Shown here: in pieces, positions 1-7,395 of the stretch
Position numbering within the stretch: the stretch's first letter is position 1
Layout: every line of letters starts with the position of its first letter
Assembly: GCA_900547035.1 (NCBI GenBank)
Contig: URFM01000038.1
Coordinates: 1-35,349 of the forward strand
DNA: 35,349 nt
Source: an uncultured Clostridium sp.
Lineage (GTDB): Bacteria > Bacillota > Clostridia > Lachnospirales > Lachnospiraceae
Reading direction: 5' to 3'
Position numbers and translations under genes: made by a program
The notes under the pieces: generated by a model
Seen by the model: only the letters and a program-made list of their open reading frames with translations
Told to the model about the DNA's origin: nothing
The model's database searches: none

Positions 1-625
1 CCCCGTTCTCCAGGTAGATGCGGTTCAAATCCGTAATCTCCAGCTCTCCTCTGGCGGAAGGCTTCAAGCCCTTGGCGTACTCCACCACCCGGTTGTCGTA
101 GAAATACAGGCCGGTGACGCAGTAGTTGGACTTGGGATGCTCCGGCTTCTCCTCGATGGAGACGGCCTTTCCCTCCTTGTCAAACTCCACAATACCGAAG
201 CGCTCCGGGTCGTCCACATAGTATCCGAATACCGTGGCTCCCTTCTCCTTGGCCGCGGCAGCCCGCAGCAGACGGTTCAGTCCATGGCCGTGGAAAATGT
301 TGTCCCCCAGCACCATGGCAACGGAGTCATTTCCGATAAACTCTTCTCCGATGATAAAGGCCTGGGCCAGTCCGTCGGGGCTTGGCTGAACGGCATAGCT
401 TAAATGGATGCCAAACTGGTTTCCATTTCCCAAAAGTGCCTCAAACCGAGGGGTATCATCCGGCGTGGAGATAATGAGAATCTCCCGGATTCCCGCGTTC
501 ATAAGAACGGACAGCGGGTAATAAATCATGGGTTTGTCGTAGATTGGGAGCAGCTGCTTGGATGTTACTTTGGTTAAAGGGTAGAGTCTGGTGCCGCTGC
601 CGCCGGCAAGTATAATCCCTTTCAT
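1..625 (-). CDS. rmlA: Glucose-1-phosphate thymidylyltransferase RmlA (partial, C-terminus outside window)
   Basis: This enzyme makes dTDP-glucose from dTTP and glucose-1-phosphate, the first step toward dTDP-L-rhamnose, in the cytoplasm. The translated N-terminus ([18 protein letters not shown]) carries the nucleotide-binding loop of the family, followed by [11 protein letters not shown], the substrate lysine region, then [12 protein letters not shown] and [11 protein letters not shown], all typical of RmlA. About 208 codons are present of the usual 290 or so; the reading frame runs off the window at base 1, so the gene is cut by the window and not broken. The ATG at 625 is chosen over an in-frame ATG at 631 because AGGAGG lies 8 nt before the former and only 2 nt before the latter. 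It has its own promoter candidate and is likely the start of a rhamnose (rml) or surface polysaccharide unit. The call is secure. Confidence 0.96.
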   Translation of the reverse strand, partial: MKGIILAGGSGTRLYPLTKVTSKQLLPIYDKPMIYYPLSVLMNAGIREILIISTPDDTPRFEALLGNGNQFGIHLSYAVQPSPDGLAQAFIIGEEFIGNDSVAMVLGDNIFHGHGLNRLLRAAAAKEKGATVFGYYVDDPERFGIVEFDKEGKAVSIEEKPEHPKSNYCVTGLYFYDNRVVEYAKGLKPSARGELEITDLNRIYLENG

Positions 626-682
626 ATACATTTCCTCCTGAGCGTTGATACGGAGCCCTTGTCTGCCCCGATGGTTACGTTT

Positions 683-711
683 ACTATATCATATCATGCC
701 CCGCCTTTCAA
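683..711 (-). promoter_or_regulatory. Sigma-A-type promoter for rmlA
   Basis: On the minus strand TTGAAA (706-711) and TATAGT (683-688) are separated by exactly 17 nt. The start of transcription would fall near 676, giving a leader of about 50 nt before the rmlA ATG at 625. The match is by eye and has not been tested. Confidence 0.6.
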
Positions 712-744
712 ACCTTCGGGCATAAAGTTTAAGAAACTTCTGTT

Positions 745-897
745 GTAACAGTTCAGGACGGCGGGAAAACGAGGGCGAAAACAGGCGTTAATCTTGCTTA
801 TAAGCATGCTTTTGCCCTCGTTTTCACATCGGATGGACATCCGATGCTTCTTGTCCGGCCTTGGCCGGGCAAGAAGATAGCCGTCCTGAACTGTTAC
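745..897. repeat. Structured inverted-repeat element with three internal hairpins (fullest copy of the GTTCAGGAC family)
   Basis: The outer arms are GTAACAGTTCAGGACGGC at 745-762 and its perfect reverse complement at 880-897. Between them lie three adjacent hairpins: 765-776 with 814-825 (12 bp perfect, itself enclosing the gcttataagc palindrome near 796-805), 827-835 with 838-846 (9 bp perfect, 2-nt loop), and 847-860 with 863-876 (13 of 14 paired, 2-nt loop). Linkers between helices are 0 to 3 nt, so the whole can fold as a four-way junction in DNA or in RNA of either strand. It fills most of the gap between the prfA stop and the rmlA promoter and contains no convincing gene. It could end prfA transcription, though no T-tract follows, or be a MITE- or BIME-like mobile repeat. 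Confidence 0.85.
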
Positions 898-900
898 CTC

Positions 901-1974
901 CTATTCCTCATTCATCTTAGCCAGCTTGGCGCTCTGGTCCGCGGCGATCAGGTTATCCAGAAGCTCCTGGATATCCCCGTTCATAATAGAGTCGATTTTG
1001 TACAGCGTCAGCTTAATCCTATGGTCCGTCACCCGTCCCTGAGGGAAGTTGTAGGTGCGGATTTTCTCCGAACGGTCTCCGGTTCCGATCTGGCTTCTTC
1101 TCTCCTCCGCCTCGGAATTCTGCCGTTTCTCCAGCTCCATATCGTACAGCTTGGAGCGCAGCAGCCGGAAGGCCTTCTCCTTGTTCTGAAGCTGGGACTT
1201 CTCCGTCTGGCTGTAAATCACGATTCCCGTGGGAATGTGGGTCAAACGCACTGCGGAATCGGTAGTATTGACGCACTGTCCGCCGTTTCCGGAGGCACGC
1301 ATCACATCGATGCGGCAGTCGTTCATATCAATCTGTACGTCCACTTCCTCCGCCTCGGGCATCACCGCCACCGTAGCCGTGGAGGTGTGAATCCGGCCGC
1401 CGGACTCCGTCTCCGGCACACGCTGTACCCGGTGAACGCCGCTCTCGTATTTCAGCTTGGAGTAAGCGCCTTTTCCCGTCACCATGGCTACCACTTCCTT
1501 GAAACCGCCGATGCCGTTCTCATTAAGGCTGATCATCTCCACCTTCCAGTGCTGGCTGTCCGCGTAGCTGCAGTACATGCGGTACAGCTCCGCCGCGAAG
1601 AGAGCCGCCTCGTCGCCGCCGGCGCCTGCCCGGATTTCCAGGATAATGTTCTTGTCGTCGTTGGGGTCCTTGGGCAGCAGCAGAACCTTCAGCTCATGCT
1701 CCAGCTCCTCCACTTTCTTCTTGCTCTCGGAAAGCTCCTCCTTAGCCAGCTCCCGCATCTCCTCGTCGTTCTCCTCCTCCAGAAGCTGGAGGCTGTCCTC
1801 GATGCTCTGCTTGGCCTTCTTGTACTCCCGGTAGGCCTCTACAATGGGAGCCAGCTCCGCCTGTTCCTTCATCAGCTTCGTGAAGCGCTTGGTATCCTGG
1901 GCCACGTCCGGCTCTCCCAGGGTATGCATCAGCTCTTCATAGTGAATCAGCATATCATCTAATTTATCAAACAT
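901..1974 (-). CDS. prfA: Peptide chain release factor 1
   Basis: RF1 reads UAA and UAG stop codons in the ribosomal A site and triggers hydrolysis of peptidyl-tRNA. The 357-residue product is of normal length. The GGQ catalytic motif is at residues 231-233 within [14 protein letters not shown], and a PxT stop-codon recognition tripeptide (PET) is at 187-189, which marks RF1 and not RF2. Gln 233 is the residue methylated by PrmC, whose gene lies immediately upstream in the same direction. The ATG at 1974 is preceded by AGGAGAGG at 9 nt. The gene is last in the rpmE-DUF1385-prmC-prfA run and is followed directly by the structured repeat at 745-897. Confidence 0.98.
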   Translation of the reverse strand: MFDKLDDMLIHYEELMHTLGEPDVAQDTKRFTKLMKEQAELAPIVEAYREYKKAKQSIEDSLQLLEEENDEEMRELAKEELSESKKKVEELEHELKVLLLPKDPNDDKNIILEIRAGAGGDEAALFAAELYRMYCSYADSQHWKVEMISLNENGIGGFKEVVAMVTGKGAYSKLKYESGVHRVQRVPETESGGRIHTSTATVAVMPEAEEVDVQIDMNDCRIDVMRASGNGGQCVNTTDSAVRLTHIPTGIVIYSQTEKSQLQNKEKAFRLLRSKLYDMELEKRQNSEAEERRSQIGTGDRSEKIRTYNFPQGRVTDHRIKLTLYKIDSIMNGDIQELLDNLIAADQSAKLAKMNEE

Positions 1975-2043
1975 CTCTATTTTCCTCTCCTGATTTTGTG
2001 GCTGTTCAGAATGTCTTTTTCGTTTCCATACAGGCAGGCGCCG

Positions 2044-2910
2044 CTATGGCCATCCGGCGCGGACCACCCGGTCCTTTCCCGTCAGGTCCTGTACGGTACG
2101 AATATCCCGGAATCCGGCCTCCGCCAGCAGCCCTTCCACCGCCGGTCCCTGGTCCCAGCCGATTTCCAGGTAAATGGCTCCGCCTTTCTTTAAAAAACGC
2201 CCGCTCTCCCTGGCTAAAATGTGGTAAAATTTCAGGCCGTCCTCATCCCCGTCCAGGGCCATCCTGGGCTCGTGGTCCCGCACCTCCGGCTCCAGCCCCT
2301 CGATTACCTCACGCGGGATATAGGGAGGGTTGGAAACCAGAATATCGAACATTTTCCCGGAGGGAATCCCCTCAAACATATCGCTTTGAAACAGACGGAA
2401 CTCCCCCTGGTAATCCTTTAACAGCTTCTGTCCGTTGCGGCGGGCCACCTCCAGGGCTTCTCCCGACAAATCCAGGGCCCAGACCTTCTCATATTTTCCC
2501 CGCCTGGCAAGGCTGACCGCGATGCAGCCGCTGCCGGTACACAAATCCAGGACCTGCTGGGCGGGATCCGGGCGTTCCTGTAAAACCAGCTCCACCAGGG
2601 TTTCCGTATCCTGTCTGGGGACCAGCACATGCTCATTGACCTCAAATTCCAGTCCCATAAAGTCCTGCACCCCCAGAATCTGCTGAAGCGGCACCCTACT
2701 GGCCCTGCGCTCCGTCATTTCCTGAAAGCGCCGGATTTTCTCCTGGGTATCGGTATCCTCTGGAAGTTCCCGTCCGCTTACCGCCAGAAACGAGGCCAGG
2801 CGCAAGTCAAAGGCCGCCAGCAGCAGGTACCGGGCGTCCAGGGACCAGTCCGGCACCTCCGCTTTTTTCAGCTGTTCTCTTCCTTCCTCCAAAAGCTTTT
2901 GCAGCGTCAT
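2044..2910 (-). CDS. prmC: Release factor glutamine methyltransferase PrmC
   Basis: PrmC (HemK) transfers a methyl group from SAM to the glutamine of the GGQ motif of RF1 and RF2. The product of 288 residues has an N-terminal helical domain, the SAM-binding loop DLCTGSGC at 122-129, a PRQDTETL motif near 98-105 and the NPPY substrate-glutamine motif at 194-197. The frame stays open upstream, but that extension would overlap the DUF1385 gene; the ATG at 2910, preceded by GGGAGAG, gives the standard MTLQKLLEEG start and leaves a 13-nt gap to the upstream gene. It is placed for co-expression with its substrate prfA, which starts 69 nt downstream. Confidence 0.96.
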   Translation of the reverse strand: MTLQKLLEEGREQLKKAEVPDWSLDARYLLLAAFDLRLASFLAVSGRELPEDTDTQEKIRRFQEMTERRASRVPLQQILGVQDFMGLEFEVNEHVLVPRQDTETLVELVLQERPDPAQQVLDLCTGSGCIAVSLARRGKYEKVWALDLSGEALEVARRNGQKLLKDYQGEFRLFQSDMFEGIPSGKMFDILVSNPPYIPREVIEGLEPEVRDHEPRMALDGDEDGLKFYHILARESGRFLKKGGAIYLEIGWDQGPAVEGLLAEAGFRDIRTVQDLTGKDRVVRAGWP

Positions 2911-2923
2911 ATTTCTCTCCCTG

Positions 2924-3904
2924 TCAGTCTCCTGTTCCCTCAGGCTGCCGCGTCTGCTCCCCGTTCTTTTCCCAGCCGGGAAAATTCTCATCCAGATAAG
3001 CTCTCCAGTCAAATACCTTTTCCACCGCGGCGATCGCCACTTCAATCATGGAGTCATCCGGCTCCTTGGTGGTCAGCCCCTGCATCCACATACCCGGCCT
3101 GCTGAAAAGATTCACAATCCAGGAGTCATGGCGCCCCGCAAACCGCAGAAATTCATAGGACACTCCCGCGATAACCGGGATTAAAAGAATCCGGCTCAAA
3201 ACTCTCAAAAGCAGCGACTCCGGACGGATTACCAGAAAGAACAGAATGCTGATAATCATAACAAACATAAGAAAACTGGTCCCGCAGCGCTTGTGCTCCT
3301 TGGAGCTGGCCCGGACGTTGTCCACGTTTAAGGCGAGGCCGTGTTCAATACAATTGATGCATTTGTGTTCGGAACCATGGTACATAAAGGTGCGCCGTAT
3401 ATCCTCCATCCGGCTCACCAGCTTAATATATCCAATAAAAATGGCAATGCGGATCAATCCTTCCAGAAAGGCCATAGCCGTCTCCGACGGAATTACCCTT
3501 CTGCACACACGGGCAATGAGCATGGGCAGCACCATAAAAATACCAATGGCCAGCACAAAGGAGAAAATCATCACCACGGTCATGAGAACAGATTCCAGCT
3601 TTTCTCCAAATACTTTATCCAGCCATTTTTCAAATTTGGAGGGCTCCACCTCCTCGTCGTCCTCAAAAAAGCTGCAGGACCAGGTCAGAGCCCTCATCCC
3701 CAGAACCATGGAGTCCACAAAGCTGAACACTCCCCTGATAAAGGGCAGGGACAAAAGCTTTACCTTCCTCGTCATGCTCACATACTGGTCATTCATGACC
3801 TCGATTTCCCCGTCGGGCCTGCGCACGGCAACCGCGTAGTTGGTGCCGTTCTGCATCATAATGCCCTCGATTACCGCCTGCCCCCCGATTCCAGAATATT
3901 TCAT
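2924..3904 (-). CDS. yqhQ: DUF1385 family membrane protein (YqhQ-like)
   Basis: The 326-residue product begins MKYSGIGGQAVIEGIMMQ, the signature opening of DUF1385 proteins such as Bacillus YqhQ. Several hydrophobic stretches (about residues 103-135, 155-165, 210-230 and 235-250) indicate a multi-pass membrane protein, and GSEHKCINCIEHG near 175-190 is the conserved Cys/His block of the family. The biochemical role of the family is unknown to me. Its place between rpmE and prmC-prfA is conserved in many Clostridia, which suggests co-regulation with translation genes but does not give a function. The start at 3904 has AAAGG at 9 nt. Upstream lie a palindromic repeat copy and the rpmE terminator, and I see no separate promoter. 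Confidence 0.9.
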   Translation of the reverse strand: MKYSGIGGQAVIEGIMMQNGTNYAVAVRRPDGEIEVMNDQYVSMTRKVKLLSLPFIRGVFSFVDSMVLGMRALTWSCSFFEDDEEVEPSKFEKWLDKVFGEKLESVLMTVVMIFSFVLAIGIFMVLPMLIARVCRRVIPSETAMAFLEGLIRIAIFIGYIKLVSRMEDIRRTFMYHGSEHKCINCIEHGLALNVDNVRASSKEHKRCGTSFLMFVMIISILFFLVIRPESLLLRVLSRILLIPVIAGVSYEFLRFAGRHDSWIVNLFSRPGMWMQGLTTKEPDDSMIEVAIAAVEKVFDWRAYLDENFPGWEKNGEQTRQPEGTGD

Positions 3905-3930
3905 CTTGTCAACCTTTCCGATTTAAAGAG

Positions 3931-3956
3931 TAACTGTTCAGGACGTCCTGAACTGC
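3931..3956. repeat. Minimal palindromic copy of the GTTCAGGAC repeat family
   Basis: Bases 3936-3953 form a perfect 18-bp palindrome, GTTCAGGACGTCCTGAAC, i.e. two arms of the family joined with no interior. Flanking taact on the left and tgctg on the right extend the resemblance to the arms at 745-762 and 880-897. It lies between the rpmE terminator and the DUF1385 start, in the untranslated part of any read-through transcript. Confidence 0.75.
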
Positions 3957-3961
3957 TGCCT

Positions 3962-4002
3962 AAAAACAAAAGGGCTGAGCTAGTTTTAAGCTCAACCCCT
4001 TA
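3962..4002 (-). terminator. Rho-independent terminator after rpmE
   Basis: On the minus strand a 13-bp stem (AAGGGGTTGAGCT paired with AGCTCAGCCCTTTT, two G-T wobbles) with a short loop is followed by TTTTGTTTTT. It begins about 10 nt after the rpmE stop. Downstream genes would depend on read-through or an unseen promoter. Confidence 0.85.
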
Positions 4003-4011
4003 TCAGCTTCC

Positions 4012-4221
4012 CTATTTACCAGCATTAATGCCGTACTTACGATTGAACTTATCAATACGTCCGCGGGCAGCGGCAGCCTTCTGCTGACCAGTGTAGAATG
4101 AATGACACTTAGAGCAAACCTCTACATGGATTTCCTTTTTGGTGGAACCGGTAACGAACTCGTTTCCACAGTGGCAAACAACTTTTGCCTGGTAATAATT
4201 GGGATGGATTCCTTCCTTCAT
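4012..4221 (-). CDS. rpmE: 50S ribosomal protein L31 (zinc-binding type)
   Basis: L31 is a small protein of the large ribosomal subunit that bridges toward the small subunit. The 69-residue product starts [11 protein letters not shown] and contains VCHCGNEF and [11 protein letters not shown], the four-cysteine pattern of the zinc-binding form (RpmE in Bacillus, as opposed to the cysteine-free YtiA form). A GTG three codons upstream at 4230 is in frame, but it is part of the AGAGGTG ribosome binding site, so the ATG at 4221 with a 6-nt spacing is preferred. It has its own promoter and a long leader, and a strong terminator follows. Confidence 0.97.
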   Translation of the reverse strand: MKEGIHPNYYQAKVVCHCGNEFVTGSTKKEIHVEVCSKCHSFYTGQQKAAAARGRIDKFNRKYGINAGK

Positions 4222-4405
4222 GATATTCACCTCTTCAATTTATTTTGCGGTTTCCGACCGCGGCGATTTATGCCAATCTGCCTTTGTACACAGCCCATTT
4301 TTCCAAGAGGAGCGCACAAATATCGGCACTGTTTCAAGTCTCACGCACCCGACCCGTAAGGTTCTGACTCACGAAGATGCCAAAACTGCCGTCAATTCGG
4401 ACAGC
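4222..4405 (-). promoter_or_regulatory. Long 5' leader of rpmE, candidate L31 ribosomal-protein leader
   Basis: From the predicted start near 4405 the transcript has about 184 nt before the ATG. The end nearest the gene holds a hairpin (GCGGT and ACCGC at 4247-4261, 5-nt loop) just before the ribosome binding site. L31 leaders bound by L31 are known in Firmicutes; that this leader belongs to that class is an inference from position and length, not from a checked consensus match. Confidence 0.45.
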
Positions 4406-4411
4406 TTAAAC

Positions 4412-4440
4412 AGTATAGCACAGAGGACCTGCAAATGCAA
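4412..4440 (-). promoter_or_regulatory. Sigma-A-type promoter for rpmE
   Basis: On the minus strand TTGCAT (4435-4440) and TATACT (4412-4417) are separated by 17 nt, immediately after the rho stop codon. This would let rpmE be transcribed independently of rho. Confidence 0.75.
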
Positions 4441-4448
4441 CTCAATTT

Positions 4449-6104
4449 TTAGAAAAACCGAATTTTCTTCGCCATTTCCACAAATTCCTTGTTGTTCCTG
4501 GTCCTGGCAAAAAGATCCAGGATTTTTTCTACCGCTTCCTCGGGCTTTAGGGAACTGGTGGCCTTGTGAATGATATCCACACATTCCGCCTCTTCCTTGG
4601 TCAGGAGCAGGTCGTCCCGCCTGGTTCCGGACTTTAAAATATCCACTGCGGGGAAAATTCGTTTTTCCGAAAGCTTCCGGTCCAGCACCAGTTCCATGTT
4701 GCCGGTCCCTTTAAACTCCTCGTAGATCACGTCGTCCATCCGGCTTCCCGTATCCACCAGTGCGGTGGCCAGCACCGTCAGGCTTCCGCCCTCCCTCATA
4801 TTCCGGGCCGCGCCGAAAAACCGCTTGGGCATATGCAGCGCCGCCGGATCCAAACCGCCGGAAAGGGTTCTGCCGCTGGGAGCCACCGTCAGGTTGTAGG
4901 CTCTTGCCAGACGGGTGATGCTGTCCAGAAGGATAATCACGTCCCTGCCATGCTCCACCAGGCGCTTGGCCCGCTCAATCACCATCTCGGAAACCCGCTT
5001 ATGACGCTCCGGAAGCTCGTCGAAGGTGGAGTAAATCACTTCTACATTAGGTCCTACAATGGCCTCCTTGATATCCGTCACTTCCTCCGGCCGCTCGTCA
5101 ATAAGCAGAATCATCAAATGCATATCCGGATGATTGGTGGTAACCGCCTTGGCCACCTGCTTTAAGAGGGTAGTTTTTCCCGCTTTGGGCGGAGACACAA
5201 TCATACCTCTCTGGCCCTTTCCAATGGGTGCCAGAAGGTCCAGAACCCGCATAGCCACCGATGTGCGGACTCCGGGCGTCTCCATATGAAGGCGTTCATT
5301 GGGGAAAATGGGCGTTAAATCCTCAAAGTTTGGCCGGCGCTCTGTGGAGCTTAACGGATATCCGTTTACGGTCCGCACGTAGAGAAGGGCCGCGAATTTT
5401 TCCGTAGCCGACTTCACCCGGCGGTTTCCGCAGATAATATCTCCCGTTTTCAGATTAAAACGGCGGATCTGGGACGGCGCCACATAGACGTCATTTTCTC
5501 CCGGCAGGAAATTCTCGCACCGGATAAAGCCAAAGCCGTCGGGCATCACCTCAAGGATTCCCTGGGCCTCGATTCCGCTGTCCAGCTCCAGCAGGTCCTG
5601 GTTGGACAGACCGGTCGCGTCATTTTTTACCTCGCCGCGTATTTGGCGTTCCTCACCTGATGCGGCCTGAGGCTGCGCAGGCTGTGGGACATTCTGCTGA
5701 AGCTGGGTGCCCTGGCTGTAAGAAGAAGCTCCGTTTCCCTGGCCTTGAGCGGCGGCGTGGGGCACATAAGCCCTCTGGGCCGGCTTTCCCTGTCCGTTCC
5801 GCTCATAAGGCCTGGCGTTTCTTCTCGCATCGCCCAACCGGCCATTCTCCTGATTTTTTCCATTTCCATGGTAGGATACCGAAGGCTCCCTGCCTCTGGA
5901 ATTTTCTCTAAATCCCCTGGACTCCTGGGAATTTTTCCCTTCCTGGGCCGTTTTTGCCGCCTGAGCCTCCTGTTCCTTTTCTGCCTGATTGCACAGCAAC
6001 TCTACCAGCTCCGCCTTACGCATGGCGCTGGTTCCTTTCAGGCCCTGTGCCTTGGCCATTTCCCTAAGCTCCGATACCGGCAGGGTTTCTAATTTTTCGC
6101 GCAT
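4449..6104 (-). CDS. rho: Transcription termination factor Rho with long disordered N-terminal insertion
   Basis: Rho is a hexameric RNA-dependent ATPase that ends transcription at rut-containing, untranslated RNA. The 551-residue product has a SAP-like N-terminal helical domain (about 1-42), a Gln/Asn/Gly/Arg-rich low-complexity insertion (about 43-165), the cold-shock-like RNA-binding domain (about 178-245, with [19 protein letters not shown]), and the RecA-like motor with Walker A PPKAGKTT at 305-312 and Walker [12 protein letters not shown] at 331-341. Rho without an insertion is near 420 residues, so the insertion explains the extra length. The ATG at 6104 has AAGGAG at a suitable distance. 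A promoter and a leader of about 170 nt lie upstream. Confidence 0.97.
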   Translation of the reverse strand: MREKLETLPVSELREMAKAQGLKGTSAMRKAELVELLCNQAEKEQEAQAAKTAQEGKNSQESRGFRENSRGREPSVSYHGNGKNQENGRLGDARRNARPYERNGQGKPAQRAYVPHAAAQGQGNGASSYSQGTQLQQNVPQPAQPQAASGEERQIRGEVKNDATGLSNQDLLELDSGIEAQGILEVMPDGFGFIRCENFLPGENDVYVAPSQIRRFNLKTGDIICGNRRVKSATEKFAALLYVRTVNGYPLSSTERRPNFEDLTPIFPNERLHMETPGVRTSVAMRVLDLLAPIGKGQRGMIVSPPKAGKTTLLKQVAKAVTTNHPDMHLMILLIDERPEEVTDIKEAIVGPNVEVIYSTFDELPERHKRVSEMVIERAKRLVEHGRDVIILLDSITRLARAYNLTVAPSGRTLSGGLDPAALHMPKRFFGAARNMREGGSLTVLATALVDTGSRMDDVIYEEFKGTGNMELVLDRKLSEKRIFPAVDILKSGTRRDDLLLTKEEAECVDIIHKATSSLKPEEAVEKILDLFARTRNNKEFVEMAKKIRFF

Positions 6105-6220
6105 ACTAATCTCCTTATTGTGAAATTAAAAGTATCCAAAATGTGGGGTTTGTACCAGACTTTGTGAAATCTTTTGATATGTGAAAATGCAGGTCAGTCA
6201 GAGAAACCTGCTGTTTATTG

Positions 6221-6277
6221 CAACCACTCAGAACGGCATATCTTCTTATCCGGACAGAGCCGTCCTGAACTGTTACG
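6221..6277. repeat. Partly decayed copy of the GTTCAGGAC repeat family in the rho leader
   Basis: The right arm at 6259-6276 is identical over 18 nt to the right arm at 880-897. The left arm (6222-6237, AACCACTCAGAACGGC) matches the family arm at about 12 of 16 positions. The interior TCTTCTTATCCGGAC resembles the third hairpin of the fullest copy (CTTCTTGTCCGGCC), so this looks like a shortened, decayed version of that element. A separate hairpin (GCAGGT/ACCTGC) lies at 6189-6211, also in the rho leader. Confidence 0.7.
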
Positions 6278-6280
6278 TAT

Positions 6281-6310
6281 ATTATAAACATGTTTCAATG
6301 GAAATGTAAA
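6281..6310 (-). promoter_or_regulatory. Sigma-A-type promoter for rho
   Basis: On the minus strand TTTACA (6305-6310) and TATAAT (6281-6286) are separated by 18 nt. The start would fall near 6274, inside the repeat arm at 6259-6276, leaving a leader of about 170 nt before rho. Rho is autoregulated in several bacteria through its leader; whether that holds here is unknown. Confidence 0.65.
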
Positions 6311-6560
6311 GTAAAACTTCCAAATCCCCCGCTCTCCCGCCGGAAATAAAACTGTAATCAATCCGTTCATTTCCTTTCGTTTTTCCGTCTTGCCCCGTAT
6401 TTCCATGTCCTCCGGCCCAAAATGGAAAAATCCGAAAAAAACAACGTAAAATCGTGCTTTTCCCCGATTTCCCCCGTTCTTATGCGGTTTACCATAAACG
6501 GAAAATAATTAAGAAAATCTTAATAATCTATTCAAGGAACATTCAAACATTCCGGGCGGA
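6311..6560. other. Intergenic stretch without recognised gene
   Basis: This part of the 623-nt gap between rho and the HAD gene holds no supported coding region. A 63-codon minus-strand frame at 6215-6406 runs through the rho promoter and has no family resemblance. The segment 6500-6545 is AT-rich (aataattaagaaaatcttaa) and could serve as an upstream element for the plus-strand promoter at 6565. Confidence 0.5.
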
Positions 6561-6564
6561 TGCA

Positions 6565-6573
6565 TGATATACT
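6565..6573 (+). promoter_or_regulatory. Extended -10 promoter candidate facing plus
   Basis: TGATATACT at 6565-6573 is an extended -10 (TGn followed by TATACT). The -35 region is poor (AAACAT at 17 nt). An AT-rich stretch lies upstream. It points toward the short terminated transcript proposed at 6580-6677. Confidence 0.4.
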
Positions 6574-6579
6574 ATGAAC

Positions 6580-6677
6580 ATAAGAGATGCACGAATCACA
6601 ACTATCCTTCAACCCTTTTTGAAAATCCGAAAATCCTAAAGAAAAGTGCTCCGTACTGAAAAGTATGGAGCTTTTTC
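6580..6677 (+). ncRNA. Candidate short transcript or sRNA of about 98 nt (orphan promoter-terminator pair)
   Basis: An extended -10 at 6565-6573 and a strong terminator at 6648-6677 enclose about 98 nt on the plus strand, with no supported gene on that strand nearby. An ATG at 6574 opens 21 codons (MNIRDARITTILQPFLKIRKS) ending at a TAA at 6637-6639, but it has no ribosome binding site and would be nearly leaderless, so translation is doubtful. A direct repeat GAAAATCC occurs at 6621-6636. No known RNA family was recognised. Confidence 0.3.
6648..6677 (+). terminator. Terminator, strong on plus strand and possibly also serving the HAD gene on minus
   Basis: GCTCCGTACT (6648-6657) and AGTATGGAGC (6662-6671) pair over 10 bp with one G-T wobble and a GAAA loop, followed by TTTTTC. 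Read on minus, the stem has one A-C mismatch and is followed by ACTTTTCTTT, so it could also end the HAD transcript. Confidence 0.7.
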
Positions 6678-6685
6678 TATGTATC

Positions 6686-6727
6686 TTTACAGAGCTTCAG
6701 GACATCCGGCGTGAAAGCGAGGGCCGT
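6686..6727. repeat. Degenerate repeat copy downstream of the HAD gene, sister of the copy at 18617
   Basis: The run TTTACAGAGCTTCAGGACATCCGG followed by CGTGAAAGCGAGGGCCGTC lines up with the run at 18615-18652 (ttttacagctcaggagatccggtgtgaaaagctccgtc) apart from short gaps. It contains TTCAGGAC from the family arm. Its right end touches the HAD stop codon at 6728-6730. Confidence 0.5.
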
Positions 6728-7342
6728 CTATCCTTTGATCTGTTCCAGAACTTTTCTCAGGTCTTCCACATTTCCATCCGAAAAGCAGTATCCGTCCATC
6801 CCCGTATCCCTGGCGCCCTGGATGTTTTCTTCCAGATCGTCGATAAAATAGCATTCCCCGGGATCTAACCGGAAGCGCCGGTACAGATGCTCGTACATCT
6901 CCTTCTGAGGCTTCATGCATTTTACCTCTGCGGAAAACAGAACGCCGTCGAAACAGTCGATGGCGGGGATCACATCCCGGTAACATTCCAGCAGACGCAC
7001 AGAAGCGTTGGAGCAGATATAGAGGCCATAGCCTTTTTCTTTCAGCTGGCGGGTTAATTCCTCCATCCCTTTCTTAGGACGCATATTGTAAAGATGCCAC
7101 TGAGCAAAACAGCGGGCCGCCGCTTCTTTCTCCTCAGGAGTATCCAGACGGTTCACCATAGCCTTCAGCCCCTGCTCCTCCGAGATGATGCCCATGTCCA
7201 GCTTCACCCACTCCGGCGAAACGAAAACCGTGGTGTAAATCCGTTTTCTCATCTCCTCATCAGGAATCAGGGCCCTGCATACCAGGTCCCCGTCATAGTC
7301 CACCAGCACGTTTCCCATGTCAAACACAATATTCCGTATCAT
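6728..7342 (-). CDS. HAD-superfamily hydrolase (YihX-like phosphatase)
   Basis: A cytoplasmic phosphatase of the haloacid dehalogenase superfamily, 204 residues. Motif I is VFDMGNVLVDYDG at the N-terminus with the nucleophile Asp 8; the DMGN form, with Gly in place of the usual second Asp, is seen in the YihX glucose-1-phosphatase group. CSNAS near 112-116 is motif II and FIDDLEENIQGA near 166-177 is motif IV. The substrate cannot be told from sequence; a sugar phosphate such as glucose-1-phosphate is a guess from the YihX resemblance. GGAGG lies a short distance before the ATG. The gene follows the yajC terminator and a small palindromic repeat, so its promoter is unclear. Confidence 0.85.
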   Translation of the reverse strand: MIRNIVFDMGNVLVDYDGDLVCRALIPDEEMRKRIYTTVFVSPEWVKLDMGIISEEQGLKAMVNRLDTPEEKEAAARCFAQWHLYNMRPKKGMEELTRQLKEKGYGLYICSNASVRLLECYRDVIPAIDCFDGVLFSAEVKCMKPQKEMYEHLYRRFRLDPGECYFIDDLEENIQGARDTGMDGYCFSDGNVEDLRKVLEQIKG

Positions 7343-7350
7343 ATTTCCTC

Positions 7351-7380
7351 CATAAACGGTTCAGGACAGCCTGAACACTT
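7351..7380. repeat. Minimal hairpin copy of the GTTCAGGAC family
   Basis: GTTCAGG (7359-7365) and CCTGAAC (7370-7376) are inverted around ACAG. The copy lies between the yajC terminator and the ribosome binding site of the HAD gene. Confidence 0.6.
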
Positions 7381-7395
7381 AAGATTCTCTCCTGA

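Noticed and set aside
844..1962. 372-codon plus-strand open frame
   Set aside because: It is the mirror of prfA on the other strand. The RF1 frame has unmistakable GGQ and PxT motifs, while this translation is a His/Leu-rich string with no family resemblance.
3246..4087. Overlapping plus-strand frames over the DUF1385 gene and the rpmE terminator
   Set aside because: They run antisense to a recognised gene and through a terminator, and have no family character.
6215..6406. 63-codon minus-strand frame upstream of rho
   Set aside because: It runs through the predicted rho promoter and repeat copy, has no clear ribosome binding site and no resemblance to a known protein.
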